Assembly (NCBI RefSeq): GCF_040222955.1
Contig: NZ_JAVKCA010000020.1
Coordinates: forward strand, 62,001-126,000
DNA: 64,000 bases
DNA from: Marinoscillum sp040222955
Lineage (GTDB): Bacteria; Bacteroidota; Bacteroidia; Cytophagales; Cyclobacteriaceae
Direction: 5' to 3'
Below are positions 25,845 through 35,451 of the stretch, piece by piece (position 1 is the stretch's first letter; every line of letters starts with the position of its first letter). The position numbers and the translations under genes were made by a program. The notes below the pieces were generated by a model, which worked only from the letters and a program-made list of their open reading frames with translations, ran no database searches and was not told where the DNA came from.

Positions 25845-28800
25845 TAGGGTAGGGTTCGGGTGGTTAAAAAATTTGCGTAACTCTCTTTAAATTCGGTAAG
25901 ACACTTTTTCAATTCACCAAGCTGCTTATTCATGTATTTATAGTCCTTATTTTTTAGTTTTTTCTCCAACTCTCTGGCTACGGCTGCCAGCCGTTCAATG
26001 CCCAAAGTGCCGGCATTTCCCTTGAGCGTGTGAAGCTCTCTGCGCATGGATTCGTATTCCTTCTGGCTGGCAAAATCTGTAACACTGGCCACTTGTTCTG
26101 TGGCTTCCTGGTCAAAGTCGCTCAGCACACTTTCTATCAGTTCTCGGCCTCCATACTTATAGAGGTGGTTGAGTGTGTTCTGATTGATCACCAGCTCTTC
26201 GGTGCTTTCATTAAAAACTTCAGAACTTACCGATTTAGGCTCAAAATGCAACCAAGTTTTGACTTTTTCAATTAAACTGTTGGCTTTTATTGGTTTGGCG
26301 ATGTAATCGTCCAATCCTTTCTTTAGAAATTTCACCCGATCCTCTTCCATGGAGTAAGCGGTCATAGCAACAATAGGCGGTCTGTGCTGTAGTTTGAGCT
26401 TTTTTATTTTGGCAGTGGCCTGTACTCCATCCATGTCAGGCATCTGAATGTCCATAAAGATCAAATCAAATTTCCTCTTCTTTACTTCTTTGATCGCTTC
26501 CTGCCCGCTGCTCACTTCCACTACTTCACATCCGGATTTTAGAAGTATGCTCTTGGCCACATTTCTGTTGATCTGATTGTCGTCTACCAAAAGAATTTGG
26601 GGGCTGGAATCAGTAAACTGTTTGACAAAAACATTCTCTTCGGTCTTTTCAGTTACTTCATGAGCACCGATAGAGTACGCTTCAAAAGTAAACCAAAATG
26701 TGCTTCCCAAACCCGGTGTGGAGGCCACACCAATTTCGCCGCCCATCGATTTGACGAGCTCTTTGGAGATGGCAAGCCCCAGGCCGGTGCCCGAGTAATT
26801 CTTACTGCTGGAGCTGTCTATCTGGCTGAAATTCTGAAACAGTTTTTCTATATCAGTCTGGTAGATGCCGATTCCGGAATCTTTGATGAAAACTTTGAAT
26901 CTGTAACAGTTATCCTGCTGGTTTAGCACACGAATGCTCAGGTTGATGTTTCCCTTTTTTGGAGAAAACTTTATGGCATTGGAAGTCAGATTGGAAAGTA
27001 CCTGAGTGAGACGCGTTTCGTCAGCCATGATGTACTCCGGCAGCTGATCATCCAGGTGGTAATACAGGGTATTGTTGCTCAGGTGTGCCTGCTGCGAATA
27101 AAGTTCGTAGACTTTCTCAAAGGTGTCTATCAGGCGCACAGGCTGAAGTCTGAGCTTCATTTTTCCGGCTTCTATCTTGGAGAGGTCCAGGATGTCATTG
27201 AGGATATGCAGCAGGCTGTCCGAAGATTTTTTGATGGTACGAATGTATTCGGACTGCTCATCGTCCAGTTGGGTGGACCCGATGAGGTCTATCATCCCTA
27301 TAATGCCGTTCATCGGGGTTCTTATTTCGTGACTCATATTGGCCAGAAACCTTTCTTTGATCTGCAGCGAGCGCTCAGCCAGTTCTTTGGCTTCTCTCAG
27401 TTGTCGGTTGGTCTCTTTCAGCCGGGTGAAATCCCGTGCCACACCCTCGATCTCATATTTATTTTTTCTTCGCTTGATTAATCTTACGTTACTCAAAAAT
27501 TGAATTTCATTGCCATTTTTGGTCACTACCACACCCTCGTAGTTTTGCACTTGTTTGTCTTTGTACAGTTCTTTGAAAAGGTCCGAGAGTTTGGATCTGG
27601 AGATGAAATAGTCGGTGATTTTTTTACCGACCACCTCTTCCTGCTCAAAACCAAGCACGCGCTTCACCGAGGGACTCACAAGGGAAATAATCCCATCCAT
27701 ATTGCATCGGAAATAGATGTCCTGGAAGGATTCGAATATGTTTCTGAACTTTTCTTCGCTCTCCATCAGAGCAGTTTCTGATAGTTTTTTCTCAGTGATA
27801 TCGTTGGCTATGGCCGAAATCTCATGGATACTCCCATCGGGCAGGAAAATGGGATTGAGGAACACATCACGCCATACTTTTTGACCATCCAGTGTTTTTT
27901 GACTTATCTGAAAATTGAGGGTGTTTCCCTTAAAAACATGTTCGTATTTTGTTTTCCAAAAATCGTTGGTTTTGTGGGGCATCGTGCTTGAGTCCTGGCT
28001 TTTAAGACTCATCCCTATTTTGGGCTCATGGCCATAGTAAGCTTCAAAAGCTTCGGCGTAGTTTTTATTAAAAGACGTGAACCTAAGTTCGGAATCCAGG
28101 GACCAGATCTGGTGGGTACTGCTTTCAAAAATGGCGTTGATACGGGCACCCTGGTTTTGAATTTTTTCCGTATTGAGCTTTCGCTCCATAGAGAGGGTGA
28201 TCTGGCCCGAGATGAAGTCCAGTAGCTCCAGGTCTTTGTGGTTGTAGGCAGATTGATCCTGATACGAAAAAACAGAGAGTACACCTATCGGCCTGCTGTC
28301 CAACTGTATCAGTACTCCCAGCCATATATTGGGCAGCTTGTCCTGGAGTTTGACCTTTTTCTGTTTGGCTATTTTTTCAATGCCATCGCTGTAGATGATC
28401 ATTGGTTTGCCCCGCTCAAAAGTGTAGTCGGCCAGTAGTTTTTCTACATCTTTTTTGAATTTGACGCCCGTTTTCTCTTCATAACCATTTACCCAATAGG
28501 CATATTGATAGGTTTTTCCCTGCTTCAGCGCCACACTAAAGTTTCTTACTTTCAGTATGTCATTGAGCTCCTGGAATATTTTGCCATAGAAGTCCTCCGG
28601 GCTGTTTTGAGAGATGGTAATGTTGGCAATTTTGTAGTAAAGGCTCTGGGCTCGCTCAGCACGGAAGCGCTCAGTAATATCAAAAAAGACGCACCTGAAC
28701 TCCGCCGGTTCGTCATCCTCAAAAACGCAGGTGAGCTTGCCAATCACATAAATATTCTTTCCATACTTGGTCTTCAGTACAGTTTCAAACCTCTCCAGGC

Positions 28801-29119
28801 GACTACCGGCCGTGATTTTGAGGAGGTTGTGAAGCGTTTGCTTGCGGTGGTCTGGGTGGACCACTTCTACAAATTTCAGATCGAAAATTTCGTCCTCTCT
28901 GTAACCAAGTTTGTTTCTCCAGGCTTCGTTGACAAACCGAAACTCACCATTGGGCTTGAATATCTGTATGAGATCATTGGATGAATCAAAGAGTTCCTTG
29001 AGGTGGAAATTGGTTTTTTCTACCAGACCATAATAGTCCTCATGGGCTTTTTCAAGTCTTTCCTGAAGCAATTTTACCTCTTCCTTAAGTGATTTGATGT
29101 CTTGTTCGGCCAGATCCAT
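25844..29119 (-). CDS. Hybrid histidine kinase: PAS-GAF-PAS-PAS-HisKA-HATPase-REC-Hpt
   Basis: About 1091 aa from the ATG at 29119; a TTG at 29137 would add six residues. Order: coiled coil (1-45), PAS (about 45-160), GAF (165-325), two PAS domains (330-590), HisKA with His597 in SHEIRTPMNG, ATPase with GTGLGLAIS, receiver with Asp890 in FMDIQMPDMDG, and a C-terminal Hpt domain with His1030 in HTLKGNAG. No membrane segment, so it senses a cytoplasmic signal. The full phosphorelay set in one protein plus the following free receiver implies a His-Asp-His-Asp relay. Only 41 bp separate it from divergent miaA. Confidence 0.92.
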   Translation of the reverse strand: MDLAEQDIKSLKEEVKLLQERLEKAHEDYYGLVEKTNFHLKELFDSSNDLIQIFKPNGEFRFVNEAWRNKLGYREDEIFDLKFVEVVHPDHRKQTLHNLLKITAGSRLERFETVLKTKYGKNIYVIGKLTCVFEDDEPAEFRCVFFDITERFRAERAQSLYYKIANITISQNSPEDFYGKIFQELNDILKVRNFSVALKQGKTYQYAYWVNGYEEKTGVKFKKDVEKLLADYTFERGKPMIIYSDGIEKIAKQKKVKLQDKLPNIWLGVLIQLDSRPIGVLSVFSYQDQSAYNHKDLELLDFISGQITLSMERKLNTEKIQNQGARINAIFESSTHQIWSLDSELRFTSFNKNYAEAFEAYYGHEPKIGMSLKSQDSSTMPHKTNDFWKTKYEHVFKGNTLNFQISQKTLDGQKVWRDVFLNPIFLPDGSIHEISAIANDITEKKLSETALMESEEKFRNIFESFQDIYFRCNMDGIISLVSPSVKRVLGFEQEEVVGKKITDYFISRSKLSDLFKELYKDKQVQNYEGVVVTKNGNEIQFLSNVRLIKRRKNKYEIEGVARDFTRLKETNRQLREAKELAERSLQIKERFLANMSHEIRTPMNGIIGMIDLIGSTQLDDEQSEYIRTIKKSSDSLLHILNDILDLSKIEAGKMKLRLQPVRLIDTFEKVYELYSQQAHLSNNTLYYHLDDQLPEYIMADETRLTQVLSNLTSNAIKFSPKKGNINLSIRVLNQQDNCYRFKVFIKDSGIGIYQTDIEKLFQNFSQIDSSSSKNYSGTGLGLAISKELVKSMGGEIGVASTPGLGSTFWFTFEAYSIGAHEVTEKTEENVFVKQFTDSSPQILLVDDNQINRNVAKSILLKSGCEVVEVSSGQEAIKEVKKRKFDLIFMDIQMPDMDGVQATAKIKKLKLQHRPPIVAMTAYSMEEDRVKFLKKGLDDYIAKPIKANSLIEKVKTWLHFEPKSVSSEVFNESTEELVINQNTLNHLYKYGGRELIESVLSDFDQEATEQVASVTDFASQKEYESMRRELHTLKGNAGTLGIERLAAVARELEKKLKNKDYKYMNKQLGELKKCLTEFKESYANFLTTRTLP

Positions 29120-29160
29120 TTCTATAAAATTAGCCAATTAATGCTACTTTCGGGATTGAA

Positions 29161-30078
29161 ATGAGCTTGAAAAAAAACATACTGGTATCTGTGGTGGGCC
29201 CCACGGCCGTGGGTAAGACTGCTCTGGCCATTGAGATTGCCAGATATTTCAATACAGAAATTGTTTCGGCGGATTCCAGGCAGTTTTATCGAGAAATGAA
29301 TATTGGCACTGCCAAGCCAGATCAAGCGGAATTGGACCAGGTGAAGCATCATTTTATCGATTCACATTCTATCAAAGACCACTACAGTGTGGGGATGTAC
29401 GAAAAAGAAGCACTTGCACTTTTGGATGAGCTGTTTGAGCATCATGACGTGGTGGTGCTGGTGGGAGGATCGGGCTTGTTTTTCAAAGCCATTTGGGAAG
29501 GGTTTGATGAGATGCCTGAAGTGGACCTGGTCCTGAGAGCAGCCCTGAACAGGTGGTTTGAGGAGGAAGGACTCGCGCCAATGCTGGAGGAGCTGAAGGA
29601 GAAAGACCCTGAGTATTTCAGCCTGGTGGATCGGCAAAATTATCAGCGTGTCATCAGGGCACTGGAGGTCATTCGCTCATCAGGCGAAAGTTTTACTTCT
29701 TTCCGGAAAGGCAAGGCTCCGAACAGCAGGAATTTCGAGAATCTGAAAATCGGATTGAATTTGGAGCGGGATGTCCTTTTTGATCGAATCAACAGGCGGA
29801 TGGACCTAATGATAGATGCCGGACTTTTTGAGGAAGCTGAGGAGCTATTACCTTACAAAGACCATAATGCGCTGCAGACCGTAGGCTATACGGAAATTTT
29901 CAGTTACCTGGAAGGGAAATATGATCGGGAGGAGGCAGTCAGGCTACTGAAACGTAACAGCCGGAGGTATGCGAAACGCCAGCTTACCTGGTTCAGGAAA
30001 GATGAAGAAATAAAATGGTATCAGCCGAACGAATCCGAACGAATCATTCGGCTGATAGCAGATTGCTTAAATGCTTAG
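29161..30078 (+). CDS. miaA: tRNA dimethylallyltransferase
   Basis: 305 aa. Adds the dimethylallyl group to A37 of tRNAs reading UNN codons. P-loop GPTAVGKTA at 13-21, SADSRQFYREMNIGTAKP motif, and the C-terminal RNNRRYAKRQLTWF-type segment (here RNSRRYAKRQLTWFRK) are all present. Its 3' end overlaps convergent pfkA by 12 bases. Confidence 0.96.
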   Translation: MSLKKNILVSVVGPTAVGKTALAIEIARYFNTEIVSADSRQFYREMNIGTAKPDQAELDQVKHHFIDSHSIKDHYSVGMYEKEALALLDELFEHHDVVVLVGGSGLFFKAIWEGFDEMPEVDLVLRAALNRWFEEEGLAPMLEELKEKDPEYFSLVDRQNYQRVIRALEVIRSSGESFTSFRKGKAPNSRNFENLKIGLNLERDVLFDRINRRMDLMIDAGLFEEAEELLPYKDHNALQTVGYTEIFSYLEGKYDREEAVRLLKRNSRRYAKRQLTWFRKDEEIKWYQPNESERIIRLIADCLNA

Positions 30079-31038
30079 AATGTCTACCAGTCTCATCAAC
30101 TCCGGGTTGATGGGCTTGGCTTTGGAGATGGCCAATTTAAAGCTTGTGTAGGCTATTTTGTCGTTGACCACACCTACCATCACGTTCTTTTCGCCATTTA
30201 CCAGACCTTCTACGGCTGCCATGCCCAGTCTGGATGAAAGGATACGATCATATGATGTAGGGGACCCACCTCTTTGGATGTGGCCAAGGGTAGAAACTCT
30301 GATGTCGAGATCTGGAAGTTCTTTTGCCACCTTTGCAGCTACTTCTATGGCGTCTCCCTGCTCACCACCCTCTGCCACCACTACTATGGAGGATGTTTTT
30401 TGGTTGTCCCGTCCTTCCTTCAGGGTTTGAATCACGTCTCCTATCGTGGTAGAGGTTTCTGGCACCATGACCAGCTCCGCTCCACCACCGATTCCACTTT
30501 GGATGGCGATATAACCACTATGTCGGCCCATTACTTCTATAAAAAACACCCGATCATGCGAGTTTGCCGTATCGCGTATTTTATCAATGGCATCCAGTGC
30601 GGTATTCACAGCTGTATCAAAGCCGATGGTATAATCGGAGCCATAGAGATCATTATCTATGGTGCCGGGTGCACCCACGATGGGAATTCCATATTCTTCA
30701 TAAAAGATATTGGCTCCTGTGAATGTGCCGTCACCGCCGATGGCCACCAGGCCCTCGATTCCTCTTTTTTTCAGTTGCTCATAGGCCTTAGCACGACCTT
30801 CCTTGGTCATAAAGTCTTTGGACCTAGCAGACTTCAGGATGGTACCCCCTCGCTGAACAATGTTGCTCACCGAGTATGACTTCATTTTGTAAATGTCACC
30901 GTCTATCATGCCATTGTATCCATATTTGATACCATAGACATCCAGACCAAGATATAGCCCTGTTCTCACCACAGATCGGATACAGGCATTCATGCCTGGC
31001 GCGTCACCTCCTGATGTAAAAACACCAATACTTTTCAT
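30067..31038 (-). CDS. pfkA: ATP-dependent 6-phosphofructokinase
   Basis: 323 aa, normal bacterial PfkA length. Glycolytic phosphorylation of fructose 6-phosphate. Seen: TSGGDAPGMNACIRS, IGGDGTFTGA, catalytic GTIDNDLYG, and MGRHSGYIA. ATP rather than pyrophosphate use is suggested by the PfkA-type Gly in IGGDGT. Monocistronic by position. Confidence 0.96.
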   Translation of the reverse strand: MKSIGVFTSGGDAPGMNACIRSVVRTGLYLGLDVYGIKYGYNGMIDGDIYKMKSYSVSNIVQRGGTILKSARSKDFMTKEGRAKAYEQLKKRGIEGLVAIGGDGTFTGANIFYEEYGIPIVGAPGTIDNDLYGSDYTIGFDTAVNTALDAIDKIRDTANSHDRVFFIEVMGRHSGYIAIQSGIGGGAELVMVPETSTTIGDVIQTLKEGRDNQKTSSIVVVAEGGEQGDAIEVAAKVAKELPDLDIRVSTLGHIQRGGSPTSYDRILSSRLGMAAVEGLVNGEKNVMVGVVNDKIAYTSFKLAISKAKPINPELMRLVDILSI

Positions 31039-31160
31039 ATTCTAAATCAATTTAAAAAATTAGGGGGCTATATTGTTTATTTGCTTTCGGGGCCCAATAT
31101 TAATTAAAATAAGAAAGGTATAAAATGGAATTTGTCTCTATTAATGCAAAATGCCACTAG

Positions 31161-32471
31161 ATGAAGAATAGACGTATTTTGATTATCACGTATTATTGGC
31201 CACCGAGCGGGGGTGTGGGAGTACAACGATGGTTGCATTTTGCTAAGAATCTAAAAGAAATGGGGTGGGAACCCATCATTTATACTCCAGAAAACCCACA
31301 ATTTGATATTCATGATGAGAGTCTACTCGCGCAGAGTAAAGGAATTTCTGTGATTAAAAGAAAGATATGGGAACCTTTTGATTTTTTGCACCGCCTTACA
31401 GGTAATAAAAACCGGAATAGTATCCAACAAGGGTCAGCACTTGAGAAATCAGGTAAATCATGGAAGGATCAAGTCATTATCTGGATACGTGGCAACCTAT
31501 TTATTCCGGATCCCAGGGTTTTCTGGGTCAGACCTTCGATAAAATTTTTAAAACGGGAGATTGCTGAAAGAGAGATTGAAACGATTGTTACCACAGGGCC
31601 ACCTCATTCTATGCATCTTATAGGCCTGGGTATCAAGAAAAAATTGCCCCGGATTAAATGGTTAGCGGATTTCAGAGATCCTTGGTCTGATTGGGACTTG
31701 CTGGATAAACTTAAGACTGGCAAGTTGGCAAAGTATGGGCACGAGCGATTGGAAAATAAGGTTTTCAGGTCTGCAGATACGATCCTTGTGACTTCAACCG
31801 GGACTGCGAAACTGATGTCTCAGAATCACAATATTGCTGCTGAAGTAATCACCAATGGAATAAGTGAAACTTATGAGTATCTGAACCAACGTATTTCTGA
31901 GGAGGGTAAATTGGTTATTGGCTACTTTGGAATGTTGAATGATGTGCGGAACCCTGATACCTTTTGGCAAGCATTAGAAGAGTTGTGTGTAGAGGATCCG
32001 GTCTTTTTGAATCGCCTGGAAATTAGGATTGGCGGGATTATTAGTGAGAGCGTAAGTGATGGGTTGAAAAGCCGTAAATTTGCGCAAAAAATAAAATTTA
32101 TGGGGTATTTGCCCCATGGAAACCTTTTCAAGGAATATGGGAAATGTGATATGCTTCTTCTTTTGCAGAACAAGTCAGAAAACTCCAAATTCCTCATTCC
32201 TGCAAAGTTTTTTGAATATCTCGTGGCTGGAAGACCAATCTTGGGTTTGGGAGAGGTGCCCAGCGATCTTGGAGATTTATTTTCGAGCAGACAAATTGGG
32301 GTTTTTATGGCACATACCCAATTCAAAGCAATGAAGGAATTTATAACTGCAATTTATAATAGGAGCTTTGAAATTAATCTGGAAGACTACAAAAGTCTGA
32401 TAGGTATGTATTCTCGGAATAGTCAGGCCATGAAATTGGCTCTGCTGTTAGAAAAACAATCGGGTGCTTGA
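31161..32471 (+). CDS. Glycosyltransferase, GT4-like
   Basis: 436-aa GT-B glycosyltransferase of the type common in Bacteroidota polysaccharide loci. The N-terminal half opens with ILIITYYWPPSGGVGVQRW; the C-terminal half has KFFEYLVAGRPILGLG, corresponding to the nucleotide-sugar-binding EX7E region. No transmembrane segment; it acts at the inner face of the membrane on a lipid-linked glycan. First plus-strand gene of the surface-glycan locus, coupled to the aminotransferase gene that follows. Confidence 0.88.
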   Translation: MKNRRILIITYYWPPSGGVGVQRWLHFAKNLKEMGWEPIIYTPENPQFDIHDESLLAQSKGISVIKRKIWEPFDFLHRLTGNKNRNSIQQGSALEKSGKSWKDQVIIWIRGNLFIPDPRVFWVRPSIKFLKREIAEREIETIVTTGPPHSMHLIGLGIKKKLPRIKWLADFRDPWSDWDLLDKLKTGKLAKYGHERLENKVFRSADTILVTSTGTAKLMSQNHNIAAEVITNGISETYEYLNQRISEEGKLVIGYFGMLNDVRNPDTFWQALEELCVEDPVFLNRLEIRIGGIISESVSDGLKSRKFAQKIKFMGYLPHGNLFKEYGKCDMLLLLQNKSENSKFLIPAKFFEYLVAGRPILGLGEVPSDLGDLFSSRQIGVFMAHTQFKAMKEFITAIYNRSFEINLEDYKSLIGMYSRNSQAMKLALLLEKQSGA

Positions 32472-32473
32472 AT

Positions 32474-33568
32474 ATGAAAATTCCATTTTTAGATCTCAGA
32501 AGGCAGTATCAACAGATTAAGCATGAAATTGATGCTGAAATCCAAAGAGTTCTTTCTGATGGTTTTTTTATAGGGGGTGTTCCGGTTTTGGATTTTGAGA
32601 ATGCGTTTTCAAAGTTCTCAGGAGCAACTGATTGTATTTCTTGCGCGAATGGTACAGATGCGCTTGAAATAGCACTTAAGGCATTGGGGATTGGCAGAGG
32701 GGATGAAGTATTGGTGCCCGCCAATAGTTGGGTTTCAACCGCAGAGGCAGTGAATAATGTTGGTGCAGAGCCGGTCTTTGTTGATGTTATTGAGCGGGAG
32801 TATACCATTGATCCAGGTCTTCTTGAGAGTGTCATCACAGATCAAACCAAAGCAATTATTCCGGTGCACCTCTATGGACTGCCTGCCCGAATGGCTGATA
32901 TTACTGTCATTGCCAAAAAGTATGATTTAAAGATTATTGAGGATTGCGCTCAGGCGCACGGGGCTCAGTTAAATGGAAGGGCTGTCGGTACTTTTGGTGA
33001 GGCTGCTACATTTAGCTTTTACCCAAGTAAGAATCTGGGGGCATATGGAGATGCGGGAGCTATTGTTACCAGTGATTTACATCTTGCCGGGAAGATGAGA
33101 AGGATTGCCAACCATGGACTGCTGGGAAAGCATGATCATCAATTGATTGGCAGGACGAGTCGGCTGGACACATTGCAGGCTTCAGTCCTACTAATAAAAT
33201 TGCACTACCTGGAGCAATGGGTGTTGAAGAGAAATCTGGTTGCAAGTTGGTACAACGAATACCTTAGAGAAGACATAGCACGTCCTGTCAATATGGACGG
33301 AGTGTACCACGCCTTTCACCTTTATGTCATAAGAACAAAGTATCGCAAGGATTTGATTGAGCTTTTTGATGATCTTGGAATCGGGTATGGCATACACTAC
33401 CCGGTACCGATACCCTTAATCAACTCATACTCATATAAAGGACATAACCGCAATCAATTCCCCATCGCTTCCAAATTGAGTGAAGAAATCATATCACTTC
33501 CCATGTATCCTGAGCTAAGTGAGCGAGAGGTTAAATATATTTGTGATCAAATCAATACAATTGGCTGA
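32474..33568 (+). CDS. DegT/DnrJ/EryC1/StrS sugar aminotransferase
   Basis: PLP-dependent enzyme (364 aa from the ATG at 32474) that aminates a keto-sugar nucleotide. PLP lysine is Lys186 in FYPSKNLGAYGDAG; the aspartate in IIEDCAQAHGA and ANGTDALEIAL are also typical. A TTG at 32468 overlapping the previous stop as TTGA is an alternative start (366 aa). Closest in style to the FdtB/QdtB/WlaRG group making amino-deoxyhexoses; it might instead supply the 4-amino group of a nonulosonic-acid precursor. The neighbouring dehydratase that would make its substrate is not in the window. Confidence 0.9.
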   Translation: MKIPFLDLRRQYQQIKHEIDAEIQRVLSDGFFIGGVPVLDFENAFSKFSGATDCISCANGTDALEIALKALGIGRGDEVLVPANSWVSTAEAVNNVGAEPVFVDVIEREYTIDPGLLESVITDQTKAIIPVHLYGLPARMADITVIAKKYDLKIIEDCAQAHGAQLNGRAVGTFGEAATFSFYPSKNLGAYGDAGAIVTSDLHLAGKMRRIANHGLLGKHDHQLIGRTSRLDTLQASVLLIKLHYLEQWVLKRNLVASWYNEYLREDIARPVNMDGVYHAFHLYVIRTKYRKDLIELFDDLGIGYGIHYPVPIPLINSYSYKGHNRNQFPIASKLSEEIISLPMYPELSEREVKYICDQINTIG

Positions 33569-33651
33569 TTAATCAATTTAAGAATGGTTTGTTCATAGGT
33601 GTTAGGGAAGGCACTCTATGGTATAAAAAAGTGAACCTTTAAACATTGTAA

Positions 33652-34476
33652 ATGAAAATATTGGACTGGCACCCTGGCGAAGACACTTTGCTTAAAGGGA
33701 AAGAAATAGAAGTACATGAGATTTACCACAGCCACCTGGCCACTCAAGAACTGACCAAATCGAAAATTCTTAAGAATTCTAAGCGCCAAATGAGAGCGAA
33801 AGCACTTGAGAAAGCGCTTCGCAAAATTGGAAAAACTTTAAAAGGAAATGTTCTAGAGTTGGGAGCAGGGGATGGTTGGTGCTCCGCTTATATCCTGTCT
33901 AAATACTATTCCCAATTAGCTGAGGTCCACACAATGGAAATTAATCCTGCAGCCATTAATCAATTGATACCAAAGGTTTTCGATGTAGTAGGCGTGAAAA
34001 CGGATAAATCTACGCTCATACATGGAAGCTTCAATAACATTCAGGTTGAGGACTATTATGACTTTGTGGTAGTTATGGGAGCAATACACCATTCCAGTAA
34101 TTTATTTAAGACGTTTACTGAGATTCAAAAAGCCCTGAAACCGGGAGGATGGTTGATTGCTCAGGAACCTTACATGGTGGATGATACAATGAATTCTTTC
34201 TACATTAACCGTCAGAATAAGGTAGATGATTTCAAAGGTTTAACCCAAGTGAAAAATGGGGATAGATCGGATGTTTTCTTCCGTGCCTGCGAGTATCGCA
34301 CTGCTGCTTTTCATGCCGGGTTCGATTACAGGACTTTCATAAATCCTGATTTATCACTTTGGTACTTCAAAAGAGCACTGCTGAGACAGAATGCAGGCAG
34401 ACCAAAGAATATGACAATCTACGCTCAAAAGCCTTTAGCAGGGCTTCAATTGCCCACACCCACCGGATGGGAGTAA
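33652..34476 (+). CDS. Class I SAM-dependent methyltransferase
   Basis: 274 aa. SAM-binding motif VLELGAGDGWCSAY at about 70-83 and the downstream GAIHHSSNLFKTF and LKPGGWLIAQEP motifs define a class I methyltransferase. Position in the glycan locus suggests sugar or lipid-carrier methylation, but the acceptor is unknown. Followed 12 bp later by the PhyH-type gene. Confidence 0.85.
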   Translation: MKILDWHPGEDTLLKGKEIEVHEIYHSHLATQELTKSKILKNSKRQMRAKALEKALRKIGKTLKGNVLELGAGDGWCSAYILSKYYSQLAEVHTMEINPAAINQLIPKVFDVVGVKTDKSTLIHGSFNNIQVEDYYDFVVVMGAIHHSSNLFKTFTEIQKALKPGGWLIAQEPYMVDDTMNSFYINRQNKVDDFKGLTQVKNGDRSDVFFRACEYRTAAFHAGFDYRTFINPDLSLWYFKRALLRQNAGRPKNMTIYAQKPLAGLQLPTPTGWE

Positions 34477-34488
34477 ATGAAATGAATT

Positions 34489-35247
34489 ATGATTATCCAG
34501 GAACATTTTACTTTAAATACTACAAGTGTTGATCAAATTGTTGACAAGCTTGATGAATTTGGGTTAGTCGTATTACCCGATTATTTGGGGCAGAATGATG
34601 TTGAAAAGCTCTTTGAAGAGTTTCGAGACTTTGCTGAGACAGAGGATACCCCGTATAAGAAAAACACTCCCTATTCTGAGGGTACGGCAACCCGGGTCAA
34701 ACGCCTGGAAATGGATACCGACCGATTTAAAAAAACCAATGAGGTGTTTGGTTCGGCTTTCATGCGCGAAGTGACGGACAGGTATTGGAGTAAGGATGCT
34801 TACCTCAATCACGAAATATTTGTAGTGAAGGATGTTGTGGGAAGTCAACATGTGGCCAATGATTTACATTTTGACGTCAAACCAACGCTTAAATATTTCA
34901 TATATCTCAATGATACCACGAAAGAGAATGGAGCATTTAGTTGTGTGCCTGGTTCGCACAAGGTTACGCATAAATTGAGGGCGAAGCATCGCGACAAGCT
35001 TAGCTATGGAAACCGATCATTAACAAGACAGTTACCTGTCAAAGAAGAAGAAGTTATACCCATTGAAGGGAAGGCAGGCACACTTATTATTTTTTCTACT
35101 GAGGTGTTTCACAAAGCGGGCCATGTATCTAAGGGTGAGAGGTATGTAATGAGAGGACACAGTAGGACGGAGCAACAAGACAGAATAGGTGATAAAGTCG
35201 GAACTTTTCAACTACTCAAAAATAAGCTTAGGTCTCTGCTTCGTTAG
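34489..35247 (+). CDS. Phytanoyl-CoA dioxygenase (PhyH) family protein
   Basis: 252-aa Fe(II)/2-oxoglutarate oxygenase. The facial triad is recognisable as H-x-D in HFDVKP and the distal His in EVFHKAGH, with the 2-oxoglutarate-binding Arg in MRGHSR. Such enzymes hydroxylate small molecules; in polysaccharide loci their substrates are mostly unknown. Neighbours suggest oxidation or hydroxylation of a sugar intermediate or a glycan substituent. Confidence 0.85.
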   Translation: MIIQEHFTLNTTSVDQIVDKLDEFGLVVLPDYLGQNDVEKLFEEFRDFAETEDTPYKKNTPYSEGTATRVKRLEMDTDRFKKTNEVFGSAFMREVTDRYWSKDAYLNHEIFVVKDVVGSQHVANDLHFDVKPTLKYFIYLNDTTKENGAFSCVPGSHKVTHKLRAKHRDKLSYGNRSLTRQLPVKEEEVIPIEGKAGTLIIFSTEVFHKAGHVSKGERYVMRGHSRTEQQDRIGDKVGTFQLLKNKLRSLLR

Positions 35248-35254
35248 TTGATGT

Positions 35255-35413
35255 TTTCATGAGGTCCTTTTACTAGAGAAACTCTGACAGGAGATGGAGG
35301 GTTTTTGAGCGGACAATATGCATTTGTCCAGCTTGATTTCCCAAATAGGGAGTAAAAAGGCGCAATTACCGGAAGATCTAATCTGAAATATTTAATTTCG
35401 GCACCTCATGAAA
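35255..35413. repeat. 11-bp inverted repeat flanking the gap before the NeuB-fusion gene
   Basis: TTTCATGAGGT at 35255-35265 is the exact reverse complement of ACCTCATGAAA at 35403-35413. An inner hairpin (GGACAA 35311-35316 with TTGTCC 35324-35329) lies between them. It occupies most of the 204-bp gap. Either a small insertion remnant or a long-range regulatory fold. Confidence 0.4.
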
Positions 35414-35451
35414 GAATCTCAATCTTTTGCCTTAATTGACTAAGAGTAAAT

